This document shows positions 1 to 6,093 of a stretch of DNA of 6,093 bases, one piece after another. Under the pieces are notes generated by a model. It was not told the origin of the DNA, ran no database searches, and worked only from the letters and a program-made list of their open reading frames with translations. The stretch is taken from NCBI GenBank assembly GCA_002449135.1, contig DKCH01000004.1, positions 1 to 6,093 of the forward strand, written 5' to 3'. The position numbers and the translations under genes were made by a program. This DNA is from Caryophanales bacterium UBA6879. GTDB taxonomy: Bacteria > Bacillota_I > Bacilli_A > RFN20 > CAG-288. Within the stretch, counting starts at the first letter, position 1. Every line of letters begins with the position of its first letter.

Positions 1-7
1 TTTAAAG

Positions 8-13
8 TATAAT
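8..13 (+). promoter_or_regulatory. Putative sigma-A -10 box (TATAAT) for queF
   Basis: A perfect TATAAT hexamer lies 21 bases before the queF start codon. A sigma-A promoter here would start transcription near position 20 and give a 5' leader of only about 15 bases, just enough for the ribosome binding site. The matching -35 box would lie upstream of the window edge and cannot be checked. In DNA this AT-rich a TATAAT can arise by chance, so the call rests on its position close to the gene. Confidence 0.5.
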
Positions 14-23
14 AAAATAAGAA

Positions 24-30
24 AGAAGGT
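24..30 (+). promoter_or_regulatory. Ribosome binding site of queF
   Basis: AGAAGGT ends four bases before the ATG at 35, a moderate Shine-Dalgarno match at slightly short spacing. It supports ATG 35 as the start of queF, in agreement with the length and N-terminus of the family. Confidence 0.6.
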
Positions 31-34
31 AAAT

Positions 35-526
35 ATGTCTAGAGATAAAAAAGAAGAAGGCTTAACTGAATTAGGCTCAAAAATTAATAAATACAAGATG
101 GATTATGCTCCAGAAGTTTTGGAAACTTTTCATAATAAGCATCCAGAAAATGATTATTTTGTAAAATTTAATGTTCCTGAATTTACATCTTTATGTCCTA
201 TTACTGGTCAACCAGATTTTGCAACTATTTATATTTCATATATTCCTGATGATTTAATGGTTGAATCGAAATCTTTAAAGCTTTATTTATTTTCTTTTAG
301 AAATCATGGTGATTTTCATGAAGATTGTGTAAATATCATTATGAAAGATTTAATTAAACTTTTAAATCCTCGTTATATTGAAGTTTGGGGTAAATTTACT
401 CCACGTGGTGGTATCTCTATTGATCCATATTGTAATTATGGTAAAAAGGGTACAAAATTTGAAAAGATGGCTAATGATCGTTTATACTGGCATGATTTAT
501 ATCCAGAGAAAGTTGATAACCGCTAA
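35..526 (+). CDS. queF: NADPH-dependent 7-cyano-7-deazaguanine (preQ0) reductase QueF
   Basis: Cytosolic enzyme that reduces the nitrile of preQ0 to the aminomethyl group of preQ1 with two NADPH, the last step before the base is inserted into tRNA by Tgt in queuosine synthesis. At 163 residues it matches the short unimodular type (B. subtilis about 165), not the ~280-residue E. coli type. Visible signatures are the nucleophilic Cys54 in EFTSLCP, the catalytic Asp61 in GQPDF, the QueF motif ESKSLKLY at 77-84 (NADPH binding), and substrate-binding His95/Glu96 in NHGDFHED. Cys98 corresponds to the B. subtilis cysteine reported to form a protective disulfide with the nucleophile. From memory the sequence is strikingly close to the B. 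subtilis protein over most of its length. All key residues are intact. No other queuosine gene is visible; they may lie upstream. The stop overlaps the start of the next gene by one base. Confidence 0.97.
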   Translation: MSRDKKEEGLTELGSKINKYKMDYAPEVLETFHNKHPENDYFVKFNVPEFTSLCPITGQPDFATIYISYIPDDLMVESKSLKLYLFSFRNHGDFHEDCVNIIMKDLIKLLNPRYIEVWGKFTPRGGISIDPYCNYGKKGTKFEKMANDRLYWHDLYPEKVDNR

Positions 527-882
527 TGGATATTTATTCTAAAATTATTCAAAATCATACTAAAGATGAGATTGAATTAAAAGGTTCTGAATTTAGACAA
601 GAAATCAAAAAGAATAGAGTTAATATTTATATTACTTTAATTGTTTGTTGTACTTTAGAAATTTTTGTCTTAGTTATGATTTTAACTAATCAATTTACTT
701 TTGGTGATAATTCTTTTTTTGTTAGAATATTAGTGATTGTTATTTTGTCTATTGTTTTAGCTATTCAAGTGATTTTATCACCTATTTTCTTATATCAATT
801 TGTAAGGTTATTAAAACAAACTGATTATGAATTAGGGTTAAAAGCTTATAAAAAAGAGGAAGAAAAGAGTACTAAAATTTAA
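526..882 (+). CDS. Small two-helix membrane protein of unknown function
   Basis: I do not recognise this 118-residue protein. It has a charged N-terminus (1-32, ending in KKNR), a hydrophobic helix at about 34-54, a short polar linker (55-64), a second long hydrophobic stretch at about 65-93, and a Lys/Glu-rich tail (94-118). The positive charges flanking both helices suggest a hairpin with both ends in the cytoplasm. No signal-peptidase site, catalytic motif or metal-binding cluster is apparent. The ATG shares its A with the queF stop (TAATG) and there is no good Shine-Dalgarno nearby (closest is AGAGAA, 15 bases away). Translation therefore probably depends on ribosomes finishing queF. This links the two genes in one transcript but does not prove a shared function. 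At under 120 residues it is too short to be the queuosine-precursor transporter QueT or YhhQ. Reality as a gene is supported by the coupled start, the amphipathic/hydrophobic pattern and the terminator just downstream. Confidence 0.8.
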   Translation: MDIYSKIIQNHTKDEIELKGSEFRQEIKKNRVNIYITLIVCCTLEIFVLVMILTNQFTFGDNSFFVRILVIVILSIVLAIQVILSPIFLYQFVRLLKQTDYELGLKAYKKEEEKSTKI

Positions 883-913
883 TTTGTTTATATTTAATAT
901 ATTTTATTGGATT
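883..913. other. Short AT-rich spacer between convergent genes
   Basis: About 31 bases of almost pure A/T between the membrane-protein stop and the terminator hairpin. I see no open frame, promoter or repeat in it. Confidence 0.6.
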
Positions 914-947
914 AAAAAAATCAGCTAGGTTTTTCTAGCTGATTTTT
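914..947. terminator. Bidirectional intrinsic terminator between convergent units
   Basis: TCAGCTAG (921-928) pairs with CTAGCTGA (935-942) around the six-base loop GTTTTT. Flanking A's at 916-920 pair with T's at 943-947, giving a 13-bp stem. Read on the plus strand the hairpin is followed by five T's; on the minus strand by seven (complement of 914-920). It therefore can end both the queF unit and the ligA-gatCAB unit. It lies three bases past the gatB stop and 31 bases past the plus-strand stop. Confidence 0.9.
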
Positions 948-950
948 AAA

Positions 951-2381
951 TTAACCAATTTTCTTTAAGATTAATTCTTTTGCAATTGAAGGGTTAGCTT
1001 TACCTTTACTAGCTTTCATGACTTGACCTACTATATATCCTAAAGCACGATCATGTCCAGCTTTATAATCTTTTATTGATTGTTCGTTTTTAGATAAAAC
1101 TTCTTCAACAATTTTTTCAATAGCAGAGACATCACTAACTTGTTCTAGACCTAAGTCTTTAACAATCTTTTTCGGATCTTTACCTTCTAGATACATTGCT
1201 TCTAATACTTGCTTAGCTTGTTTAGAATTAATTTTACCTTCAGCGACCATGTTTATGAAATCTTTTAAGTTTTCTTTAGAGAATTTTAAAGTGTCTAAAC
1301 CCTGCTTATTCATTTCTTGTTTGTTTAAATAAGATGAAATATCACCCATTAAATAGTTCCATAAAATCTTAATGTCTTTAACTCCTAAAGAGGAGACATC
1401 ATCAAAATAGTCAACTAATTCTCTACTAGCTAATAAAACATCAGCCTGCTTAGAGTCTAGTCCAGCTTTTAATAATTCTTCCTTGTATTCACTTGGAAGC
1501 TTATGCATTGTTCTAATTGCTTCATTAACAAATTCATCAGAAAGTTGTATTGGAACAATATTAGGTTCTCTAAAGTATTTATAATCAATAGCATTTGATT
1601 TTACTCTCATTAAAGATGTTTGCTTTTTAGATTCATCGTATCTTCTAGTTTCCTGTTGAACTTGTTCACCTTTTAATAAGATTTCAGTTTGTCTTTTTAC
1701 TTCATAGTCTAAAGCCGCTTTAACATTGGCAATAGAGTTTAAGTTCTTAATTTCACATTTTGTTCCAAAAGTTTTAGAACCATATGGTCTTAAGGAAATA
1801 TTTACATCGCAACGTAAAGAGCCTTCTTCCATCTTACCATCTGAAACATCTAAGAAAGTTACGATTTCTCTAATAGCTTCAACATATTTCATAGCTTCTT
1901 CACCAGAAGAAATATCAGGGCGAGAAACAACTTCAATAAGCGGAGTTCCTGCACGATTATAGTCAACTAAAGTCATATCTGCTAAGTGAAGTTGTTTAGC
2001 AGTATCTTCTTCCATATGGGCTCTTTCAATTCTTATTCTTTTGGTTTTACCACCAACTTCAATATCTAAGTATCCGTTTGAGCCTATTGGGTGTTCTTGC
2101 TGGGTAATTTGGTAGCCTTTAGGTAAATCAGGATAGAAGTAGTTTTTTCTATCAAATTGAACTAATTTATCAATAGACATATGTAAAGCAGTAGCTAATT
2201 TAATAGCATATTTAACTGCTTGCTTATTAACTAAAGGCATAGTGCCAGGAAAAGCTAAATCATAAGGAACAGTTTGAGTATTAGGTGCTTTACCAAAGGA
2301 AGTAGGAGCACTAGAAAACATTTTTGATTTAGTTTTTAATTCGATATGAATTTCAATACCGATTACTGGTTCAAAGTTCAT
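951..2381 (-). CDS. gatB: Asp/Glu-tRNA(Asn/Gln) amidotransferase subunit B
   Basis: GatB is the tRNA-binding kinase/transamidase subunit of GatCAB. It phosphorylates the carboxylate of Glu on tRNA(Gln), or Asp on tRNA(Asn), with ATP and replaces it with ammonia channelled from GatA. The 476-residue length is typical of the family. The N-terminal catalytic cradle opens with GIEIHIELKT, where Glu10 and His12 match the metal ligands of the S. aureus enzyme. HMEED (122-126) carries Glu125, and AGTPLIE (144-150) and KMEEGSLRCDVNISLRPYG (183-201) are family signatures. The region after about 295 is the helical linker and the YqeY-like tail, ending in the ALGYIVGQVMKASKGKANP block that contacts the tRNA elbow. 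The zinc-binding cysteines seen in some GatB proteins near residue 35-45 are absent, as in Staphylococcus. The start directly abuts the gatA stop. The set implies that this organism makes Gln-tRNA and/or Asn-tRNA indirectly; the window alone does not say which. Confidence 0.98.
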   Translation of the reverse strand: MNFEPVIGIEIHIELKTKSKMFSSAPTSFGKAPNTQTVPYDLAFPGTMPLVNKQAVKYAIKLATALHMSIDKLVQFDRKNYFYPDLPKGYQITQQEHPIGSNGYLDIEVGGKTKRIRIERAHMEEDTAKQLHLADMTLVDYNRAGTPLIEVVSRPDISSGEEAMKYVEAIREIVTFLDVSDGKMEEGSLRCDVNISLRPYGSKTFGTKCEIKNLNSIANVKAALDYEVKRQTEILLKGEQVQQETRRYDESKKQTSLMRVKSNAIDYKYFREPNIVPIQLSDEFVNEAIRTMHKLPSEYKEELLKAGLDSKQADVLLASRELVDYFDDVSSLGVKDIKILWNYLMGDISSYLNKQEMNKQGLDTLKFSKENLKDFINMVAEGKINSKQAKQVLEAMYLEGKDPKKIVKDLGLEQVSDVSAIEKIVEEVLSKNEQSIKDYKAGHDRALGYIVGQVMKASKGKANPSIAKELILKKIG

Positions 2382-3848
2382 TTAAATACCCTCCTTATGG
2401 TTATCAACAGTTGAATTTATTAAATTTGTAATTTTTTCAATGTCTTCACTTAAATTAATAACATTGCCTTCTTCAAATTGACGGCCAGTAACATTTACTC
2501 CATATGGGAGTTTTTCATCATAACCTAAAGGACAAGTTAAAGAAGGGTAGCCGCCTAAATTAGCTAAACCTAAGTGATTATCAATGAAATCTGGTTTTTC
2601 TGACCATTGATCAGAAACATCTTTGATTAATGGTGGAACATCTTTAGCACAAGGTAAAAGTAAATAATCAAAGTGCTTATAAAATTCTTCCATGGCGTTA
2701 AAAATTACTCTTCTAGCTTTTTGTCCTCTTCTAAATAATTCATCTTGGTTTTCAGCTAAAAGTGAGAAAGAACCTATGATAAATCTTCTTTTAATCAAGG
2801 ATGAAAAACCTCTAGTACGAGCAGAAGTCATATAATCTTGCCAATGTTTAGCATTTCCATCTGGTTTAATACCAAATTTAATACCATCTAAATTAGCATC
2901 ATTAGAAGTGGCTTCTGAGCAGGAGATAATCATATAAGTAGGATATAAAGCATTTAATAAATCGATAGGAAAATCATAGTTTTCTACTATGTATCCTTTG
3001 GCTTTTAATTTTTCTACTAAATTATAGAAAGATTTAACAATTTTTTTATTTGTAACAGCATCTACTACTGTTTTAAAATAACCGATTTTTTTGCATGGAT
3101 TATCTCTATTTAGATAAGTTGTGTAGTCTTCAACAGGGTAATAAGAAGAAGACATATCTTTATTATCTTGACCAGCAAGTAAGTTTGTTAAATAAGCGAT
3201 ATCTTCAACTGAACGAGTAAAATAACCTATAGTATCTAAAGAAGGGGCAAAAGGAAATAAGCCAAAACGCGAAATTCTTCCCCAAGTTGGTTTAAAACCA
3301 TATAAACCATTTAAAGAAGCAGGTTTTCTTACAGAGTCACCAGTATCAGAACCTAAAGAGAAAGGAACAGTACCAGTAGCAACAGCAATAGCTGAACCGC
3401 TAGAAGAACCACCAGCTATTCTATTTAAATCATATGGGTTTTTAGAAGGGCCTAAGTGTGAAGTAGTACCTGTACCACCCATAGCTAATTCATCTAAGCT
3501 AGTTTTAGCAATAATAATAGCCCCGGCTTTCTTTAAACGAGAAACAACCTCGGCATCAAATGTTGGAATATAGCCCTTTAATACATTACTAGAAGCAGTG
3601 GTTTCAATATCTTTTGTAGAAAAGTTATCTTTTATTACATAAGGGATACCTTTAAAAAGCTCATCTTCTTTTACTTCGGTGATTTCACTAGCCTTTTTTA
3701 AAGCTTCTTCAAAATTTTTGGCTTCATATGCGTTACATTTATCTTCTTTTATTTTGCTAATTGCGGCTTTTACTAAATCAAGAGCAGTAAATTTCTTATC
3801 TACTAAGCCTTGATGCATTTCTTTTATTGTTAATTCTAAGTAATTCAT
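2382..3848 (-). CDS. gatA: Asp/Glu-tRNA(Asn/Gln) amidotransferase subunit A (glutaminase)
   Basis: GatA is the amidase-signature subunit that hydrolyses glutamine and feeds ammonia to GatB. It has 488 residues, close to the usual ~485. The Ser-cisSer-Lys triad is present: Lys73 in VIKDN, cis-Ser148 in AGGSSSGSA, and nucleophile Ser172 in GSDTGDSVRKPA. The spacing of these three matches the triad positions 79/154/178 that I recall for S. aureus. The KPTWGRISRFG block (186-196) and the RRFIIGSFSL segment (354-363) fit the glutamine pocket region. The C-terminal ANLGGYPSLTCP block (429-440) is the usual conserved hydrophobic core. Two odd points: Asp171 replaces the usual second Gly directly before the nucleophile, and Ser150 replaces the first Gly of GG in GGSSGGS. 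The start overlaps the gatC stop by one base (TAATG). Paralogous amidases are unlikely given the gatC and gatB neighbours. Confidence 0.96.
   Translation of the reverse strand: MNYLELTIKEMHQGLVDKKFTALDLVKAAISKIKEDKCNAYEAKNFEEALKKASEITEVKEDELFKGIPYVIKDNFSTKDIETTASSNVLKGYIPTFDAEVVSRLKKAGAIIIAKTSLDELAMGGTGTTSHLGPSKNPYDLNRIAGGSSSGSAIAVATGTVPFSLGSDTGDSVRKPASLNGLYGFKPTWGRISRFGLFPFAPSLDTIGYFTRSVEDIAYLTNLLAGQDNKDMSSSYYPVEDYTTYLNRDNPCKKIGYFKTVVDAVTNKKIVKSFYNLVEKLKAKGYIVENYDFPIDLLNALYPTYMIISCSEATSNDANLDGIKFGIKPDGNAKHWQDYMTSARTRGFSSLIKRRFIIGSFSLLAENQDELFRRGQKARRVIFNAMEEFYKHFDYLLLPCAKDVPPLIKDVSDQWSEKPDFIDNHLGLANLGGYPSLTCPLGYDEKLPYGVNVTGRQFEEGNVINLSEDIEKITNLINSTVDNHKEGI
2389..2396 (-). promoter_or_regulatory. 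Strong Shine-Dalgarno of gatB inside the gatA end
   Basis: On the minus strand AAGGAGGG lies seven bases before the gatB ATG (2381-2379). It is built from the codons of the final gatA residues Lys-Glu-Gly. It gives gatB strong initiation of its own despite zero spacing to gatA, and confirms the chosen gatB start. Confidence 0.85.
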
Positions 3849-4144
3849 TATCCGACCACCTTTGGTAATTTAATTTGATTTCCTAATTTAGAAGGAGCAT
3901 TTTTCAATTCTTCTTTTACATCTAATGGAGTTGTAGGAATATCATCTCTTAAATAAGTATTAATTTCTTGGGTTGGGAAAGTTAAACTTTCAGCATTATC
4001 TACTCCTTTAATACTTCCTAAGAAAGACATTTGTTTTAAAATTGCATCAAATTCAGTTAATGTGACTTTTAATTCTTCATCAGTGATTTCAAACATTAAG
4101 TTAGCAGCACATTCTTTGATGACTTTATCAGTAACTTTAATCAT
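3848..4144 (-). CDS. gatC: Asp/Glu-tRNA(Asn/Gln) amidotransferase subunit C
   Basis: GatC is the small subunit that wraps around the GatA-GatB interface and stabilises the complex. I place the start at the ATG 4144-4142 (98 residues, beginning MIKVTDKV). A GGAGGT Shine-Dalgarno sits four bases upstream of it, whereas the in-frame ATG at 4156 would lie upstream of or within that site and has no ribosome binding site of its own. The length fits the family (about 95-100). Recognisable parts are the N-terminal helices (to about residue 45), and the conserved LRDD (69-72), ELKNAP (80-85) and C-terminal LPKVVG, which match the family's LRDD...NAP...PKV pattern. The gene overlaps the ligA stop by eight bases and the gatA start by one, so it is almost certainly co-transcribed and translationally linked with both. 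Confidence 0.95.
   Translation of the reverse strand: MIKVTDKVIKECAANLMFEITDEELKVTLTEFDAILKQMSFLGSIKGVDNAESLTFPTQEINTYLRDDIPTTPLDVKEELKNAPSKLGNQIKLPKVVG
3856..3863 (-). promoter_or_regulatory. Shine-Dalgarno of gatA inside the gatC end
   Basis: AAAGGTGG on the minus strand ends seven bases before the gatA ATG (3848-3846), overlapping the codons for the gatC C-terminal Pro-Lys-Val-Val. It supports this start at the TAATG junction. Confidence 0.75.
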
Positions 4145-6093
4145 TTCTACCTCCATTAATTTCTTTTAATTTATTTAAAAGTTCATTTTCAGTAATAATT
4201 CTAACACCTAATTGCTGAGCTTTAGTAAGTTTTGAGCCTGGATCAGCCCCAACTATTACTAAATCTGTGGCTTTTGAGACACTAGAAGATGATTTACCAC
4301 CTAGGTCTTCTAAGATTTTTGTCATTTCTTCACGGGAATAAGAGGCTAAAGAGCCAGTTAAGACAAATTTTTTACCTTTGAAGAAATTATCTTTAATATT
4401 GCTTTTTATTGTTAAGCACTTGAAGTTAAGACCGAGGTTTCTTAATTTTTCTATTTCATCTTTATTTTCTTGATTAGAAAAATAATCAAATATTGTTTTA
4501 GCAGATTTTTCACCAATATCTTGTAAAGAAGAAAGTTCATCAACTTTTGCTAACATCAGACTATCTAAGTTTTCAAAATGTTGAGCTAAAATTTTTGCTG
4601 TTTTTTTACCAACTAATGGAATACCTAAGGCAGCGATTAACATTTCCAAGGTATTTTTCTTACTATCTTCTATAGCTTTAAATAAACTTGTACAGGATTT
4701 TTCACCATAGCCATCCATTTCCATTAAATCTTCTTTGTGTTGATAAAGGGTATAAATATCTGAGAAGTCTTTTAAAATATTTTCATTAAATAATTCTTCA
4801 ATTAAGACATCACCTAAACCGTTAATATCCATTCCGTAATCGGAAGCAAAATAGATTAATTTATTTATACTTCTTGATAGACATTTTTCATTAGGGCACC
4901 TTAATTGAATTTCAGATTCAGAAGGAACTAAAGGAGTATTACAATATGGACAAGTTGTTGGGAAAATATATGGCTTTGTATCCTTTGGTCTTTTGCTTAA
5001 ATCAACTTTTTCTACTTCAGGAATAACATCACCAGCTTTATGTAAATATACATAATCTCCGATTCTTACATCTAATTTTTTAATAAAATCTTGATTATTT
5101 AAAGTGGCACGAGAAATTAAAGAACCTGCTACTCTAACTGGATCAAGAACAGCATTAGGAGTTACTCTTCCTGTTCTTCCAACAGTAATTACAATATCTT
5201 TTAAGCGAGTTAAAACTTCTTGTGGAGGAAATTTATAAGCGATGGCCCATTTTGGAGTTTTCATGGTATATCCTAATTTTTCGTGTAAGGCTAAATCATC
5301 AACTTTAAATACTAATCCATCGATATCGTATTCAAGTTCTGGTCTTTTTTTAGTGTATTCTTTCACGTAATCTAAGATACCATTTAAACCTACTATTCTT
5401 TTTCTCTCTTTATTTGTTACAAAGCCTAATGTAGTTAAATAATCTAAGGAATCTGAGTGTTTTTTAAAACCTAATTCTTCAGCATTTACTAAATAGTACC
5501 AAAAGGCAGAAAGTTTTCTACTTGCGGCAATTTTTGAATCTAATTGTCTAATTGAACCAGCGGCAGCATTTCTTGCATTAGCTAATAATGGTTCATTTTT
5601 TTCTTTTCTAATTTCATTTAAATCATGCAAAGTCTTTTTAGACATATAGACTTCACCACGCACTTCTAAGTCTCTTTTATCAGAAATATGAGTAGGAATA
5701 GAAGGAATAGTTAAGACATTTTGTGTAACATCTTCTCCAACATTACCATCTCCTCTTGTAGCGGCATAGACTAATTCTCCATTATGGTAGACTAAAGACA
5801 TAGCTAAACCATCAATTTTTACTTCGCCCATGTATTCAATAGGAGACATTTCAGCACCTTTTTCTACTTGGTTATTAAAATTAGCTAATTCATCTTCATT
5901 AAAAACATCAGCTAAAGAAAGCATCATTCTTTTGTGAGTGATTTTTTTAAATCCAGTGGAGATTCCTCCACCAACTCTTGTTGTTGGAGATAAACGGGAT
6001 TTTAAATCAGGGCGTTTTTCTTCTAAATGTTGTAGTTCTTCCATTAAGGCATCATATTCTTGGTCAGAAACGGAGGATTGGTTTAAAACATAA
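4137..6093 (-). CDS. ligA: NAD-dependent DNA ligase LigA, N-terminus cut by window edge
   Basis: LigA seals nicks using NAD+, joining Okazaki fragments and completing repair. The frame stays open to the window edge, so the ATG at 6044 is internal. The upstream codons read YVLNQSSVSDQEYDAL, the known Ia-domain pattern (Y-x-V...SDxEYDxLM). Counting from this first tyrosine, 651 residues are visible, so about 20 are missing from a usual ~670. Seen in order: the AMP-accepting Lys92 in VKIDG (codon 5819-5817), TRGDG (112-116) and GEDVT, RGEVYM, NARNAAAGSIRQLD, DGLVFKVDD (258-266), KWAIAYKF with Lys287, then the OB fold (about 298-365). A C-x2-C...C-x4-C zinc finger follows (Cys381, 384, 399, 404), then helix-hairpin-helix repeats (about 420-540) and a C-terminal BRCT domain (about 571-646). 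All key residues are intact. It is the first visible gene of the minus-strand run; its promoter lies outside the window. Confidence 0.98.
   Translation of the reverse strand, partial: YVLNQSSVSDQEYDALMEELQHLEEKRPDLKSRLSPTTRVGGGISTGFKKITHKRMMLSLADVFNEDELANFNNQVEKGAEMSPIEYMGEVKIDGLAMSLVYHNGELVYAATRGDGNVGEDVTQNVLTIPSIPTHISDKRDLEVRGEVYMSKKTLHDLNEIRKEKNEPLLANARNAAAGSIRQLDSKIAASRKLSAFWYYLVNAEELGFKKHSDSLDYLTTLGFVTNKERKRIVGLNGILDYVKEYTKKRPELEYDIDGLVFKVDDLALHEKLGYTMKTPKWAIAYKFPPQEVLTRLKDIVITVGRTGRVTPNAVLDPVRVAGSLISRATLNNQDFIKKLDVRIGDYVYLHKAGDVIPEVEKVDLSKRPKDTKPYIFPTTCPYCNTPLVPSESEIQLRCPNEKCLSRSINKLIYFASDYGMDINGLGDVLIEELFNENILKDFSDIYTLYQHKEDLMEMDGYGEKSCTSLFKAIEDSKKNTLEMLIAALGIPLVGKKTAKILAQHFENLDSLMLAKVDELSSLQDIGEKSAKTIFDYFSNQENKDEIEKLRNLGLNFKCLTIKSNIKDNFFKGKKFVLTGSLASYSREEMTKILEDLGGKSSSSVSKATDLVIVGADPGSKLTKAQQLGVRIITENELLNKLKEINGGRND
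4149..4154 (-). promoter_or_regulatory. Shine-Dalgarno that sets the gatC start
   Basis: GGAGGT on the minus strand is formed by the two Gly codons near the LigA C-terminus and lies four bases before ATG 4144. The alternative ATG at 4156-4154 overlaps it, so ribosomes bound here should select the downstream ATG. Confidence 0.8.

Noticed and set aside
526..882. Membrane protein as queuosine-precursor transporter (QueT or YhhQ)
   Set aside because: It has only two hydrophobic segments and 118 residues, too few for these multi-spanning transporters, and shows no similarity I can recognise.
1726..1962. 78-codon open frame on the plus strand inside gatB
   Set aside because: It lies wholly antisense to the highly conserved core of gatB, has no ribosome binding site and resembles no known protein; it is a shadow of the real gene.
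2401..2409. DnaA-box-like TTATCAACA
   Set aside because: A single site with one mismatch to TTATCCACA, inside the gatA coding end, with no cluster or AT-rich unwinding element around it.
4145..4156. Upstream gatC start at ATG 4156
   Set aside because: This ATG overlaps the GGAGGT Shine-Dalgarno that serves ATG 4144, and the extra residues MEVE are not a family feature.
6042..6044. ATG 6044 as the ligA start
   Set aside because: The frame continues open to the window edge and the upstream codons match the conserved LigA N-terminal pattern, so this Met is internal.

Overview
The window comes from an AT-rich (roughly one-third GC by eye) bacterium, most likely a low-GC Firmicute/Bacilli lineage or a Mollicutes-related relative. 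The supporting signs are a B. subtilis-like unimodular QueF, GatB without the zinc-binding cysteines found in some other lineages, purine-rich Shine-Dalgarno sites (AAGGAGGG, AAAGGTGG, GGAGGT), and AT-rich codon choice. All six stop codons are TAA. Every tryptophan codon I checked is TGG, so there is no sign of the UGA=Trp mycoplasma code. I cannot assign a genus.

Layout: two convergent transcription units meet at about 883-950. On the plus strand (1-882), a TATAAT promoter element lies close upstream of queF (preQ0 to preQ1 reduction, queuosine tRNA modification). A small unrecognised two-helix membrane protein follows, its start overlapping the queF stop by one base. On the minus strand (6093 down to 951) lies a tightly packed run ligA-gatC-gatA-gatB: NAD-dependent DNA ligase (its N-terminal ~20 residues are beyond the window edge), then the three subunits of the Asp-tRNA(Asn)/Glu-tRNA(Gln) amidotransferase. 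The joints are an 8-nt overlap, a 1-nt overlap and zero spacing, and each gat gene has its own Shine-Dalgarno site inside the end of the preceding gene. A 13-bp hairpin with U-tracts readable on either strand separates the two units and probably terminates both.

Functionally this is housekeeping: tRNA wobble-base modification, transamidation to make Gln-tRNA(Gln)/Asn-tRNA(Asn), and DNA nick sealing. I found no mobile element, CRISPR array, RNA gene or defence module, and nothing that supports a new biological system. The items most worth a second look are the Gly-to-Asp change next to the GatA nucleophile and the uncharacterised membrane protein coupled to queF.
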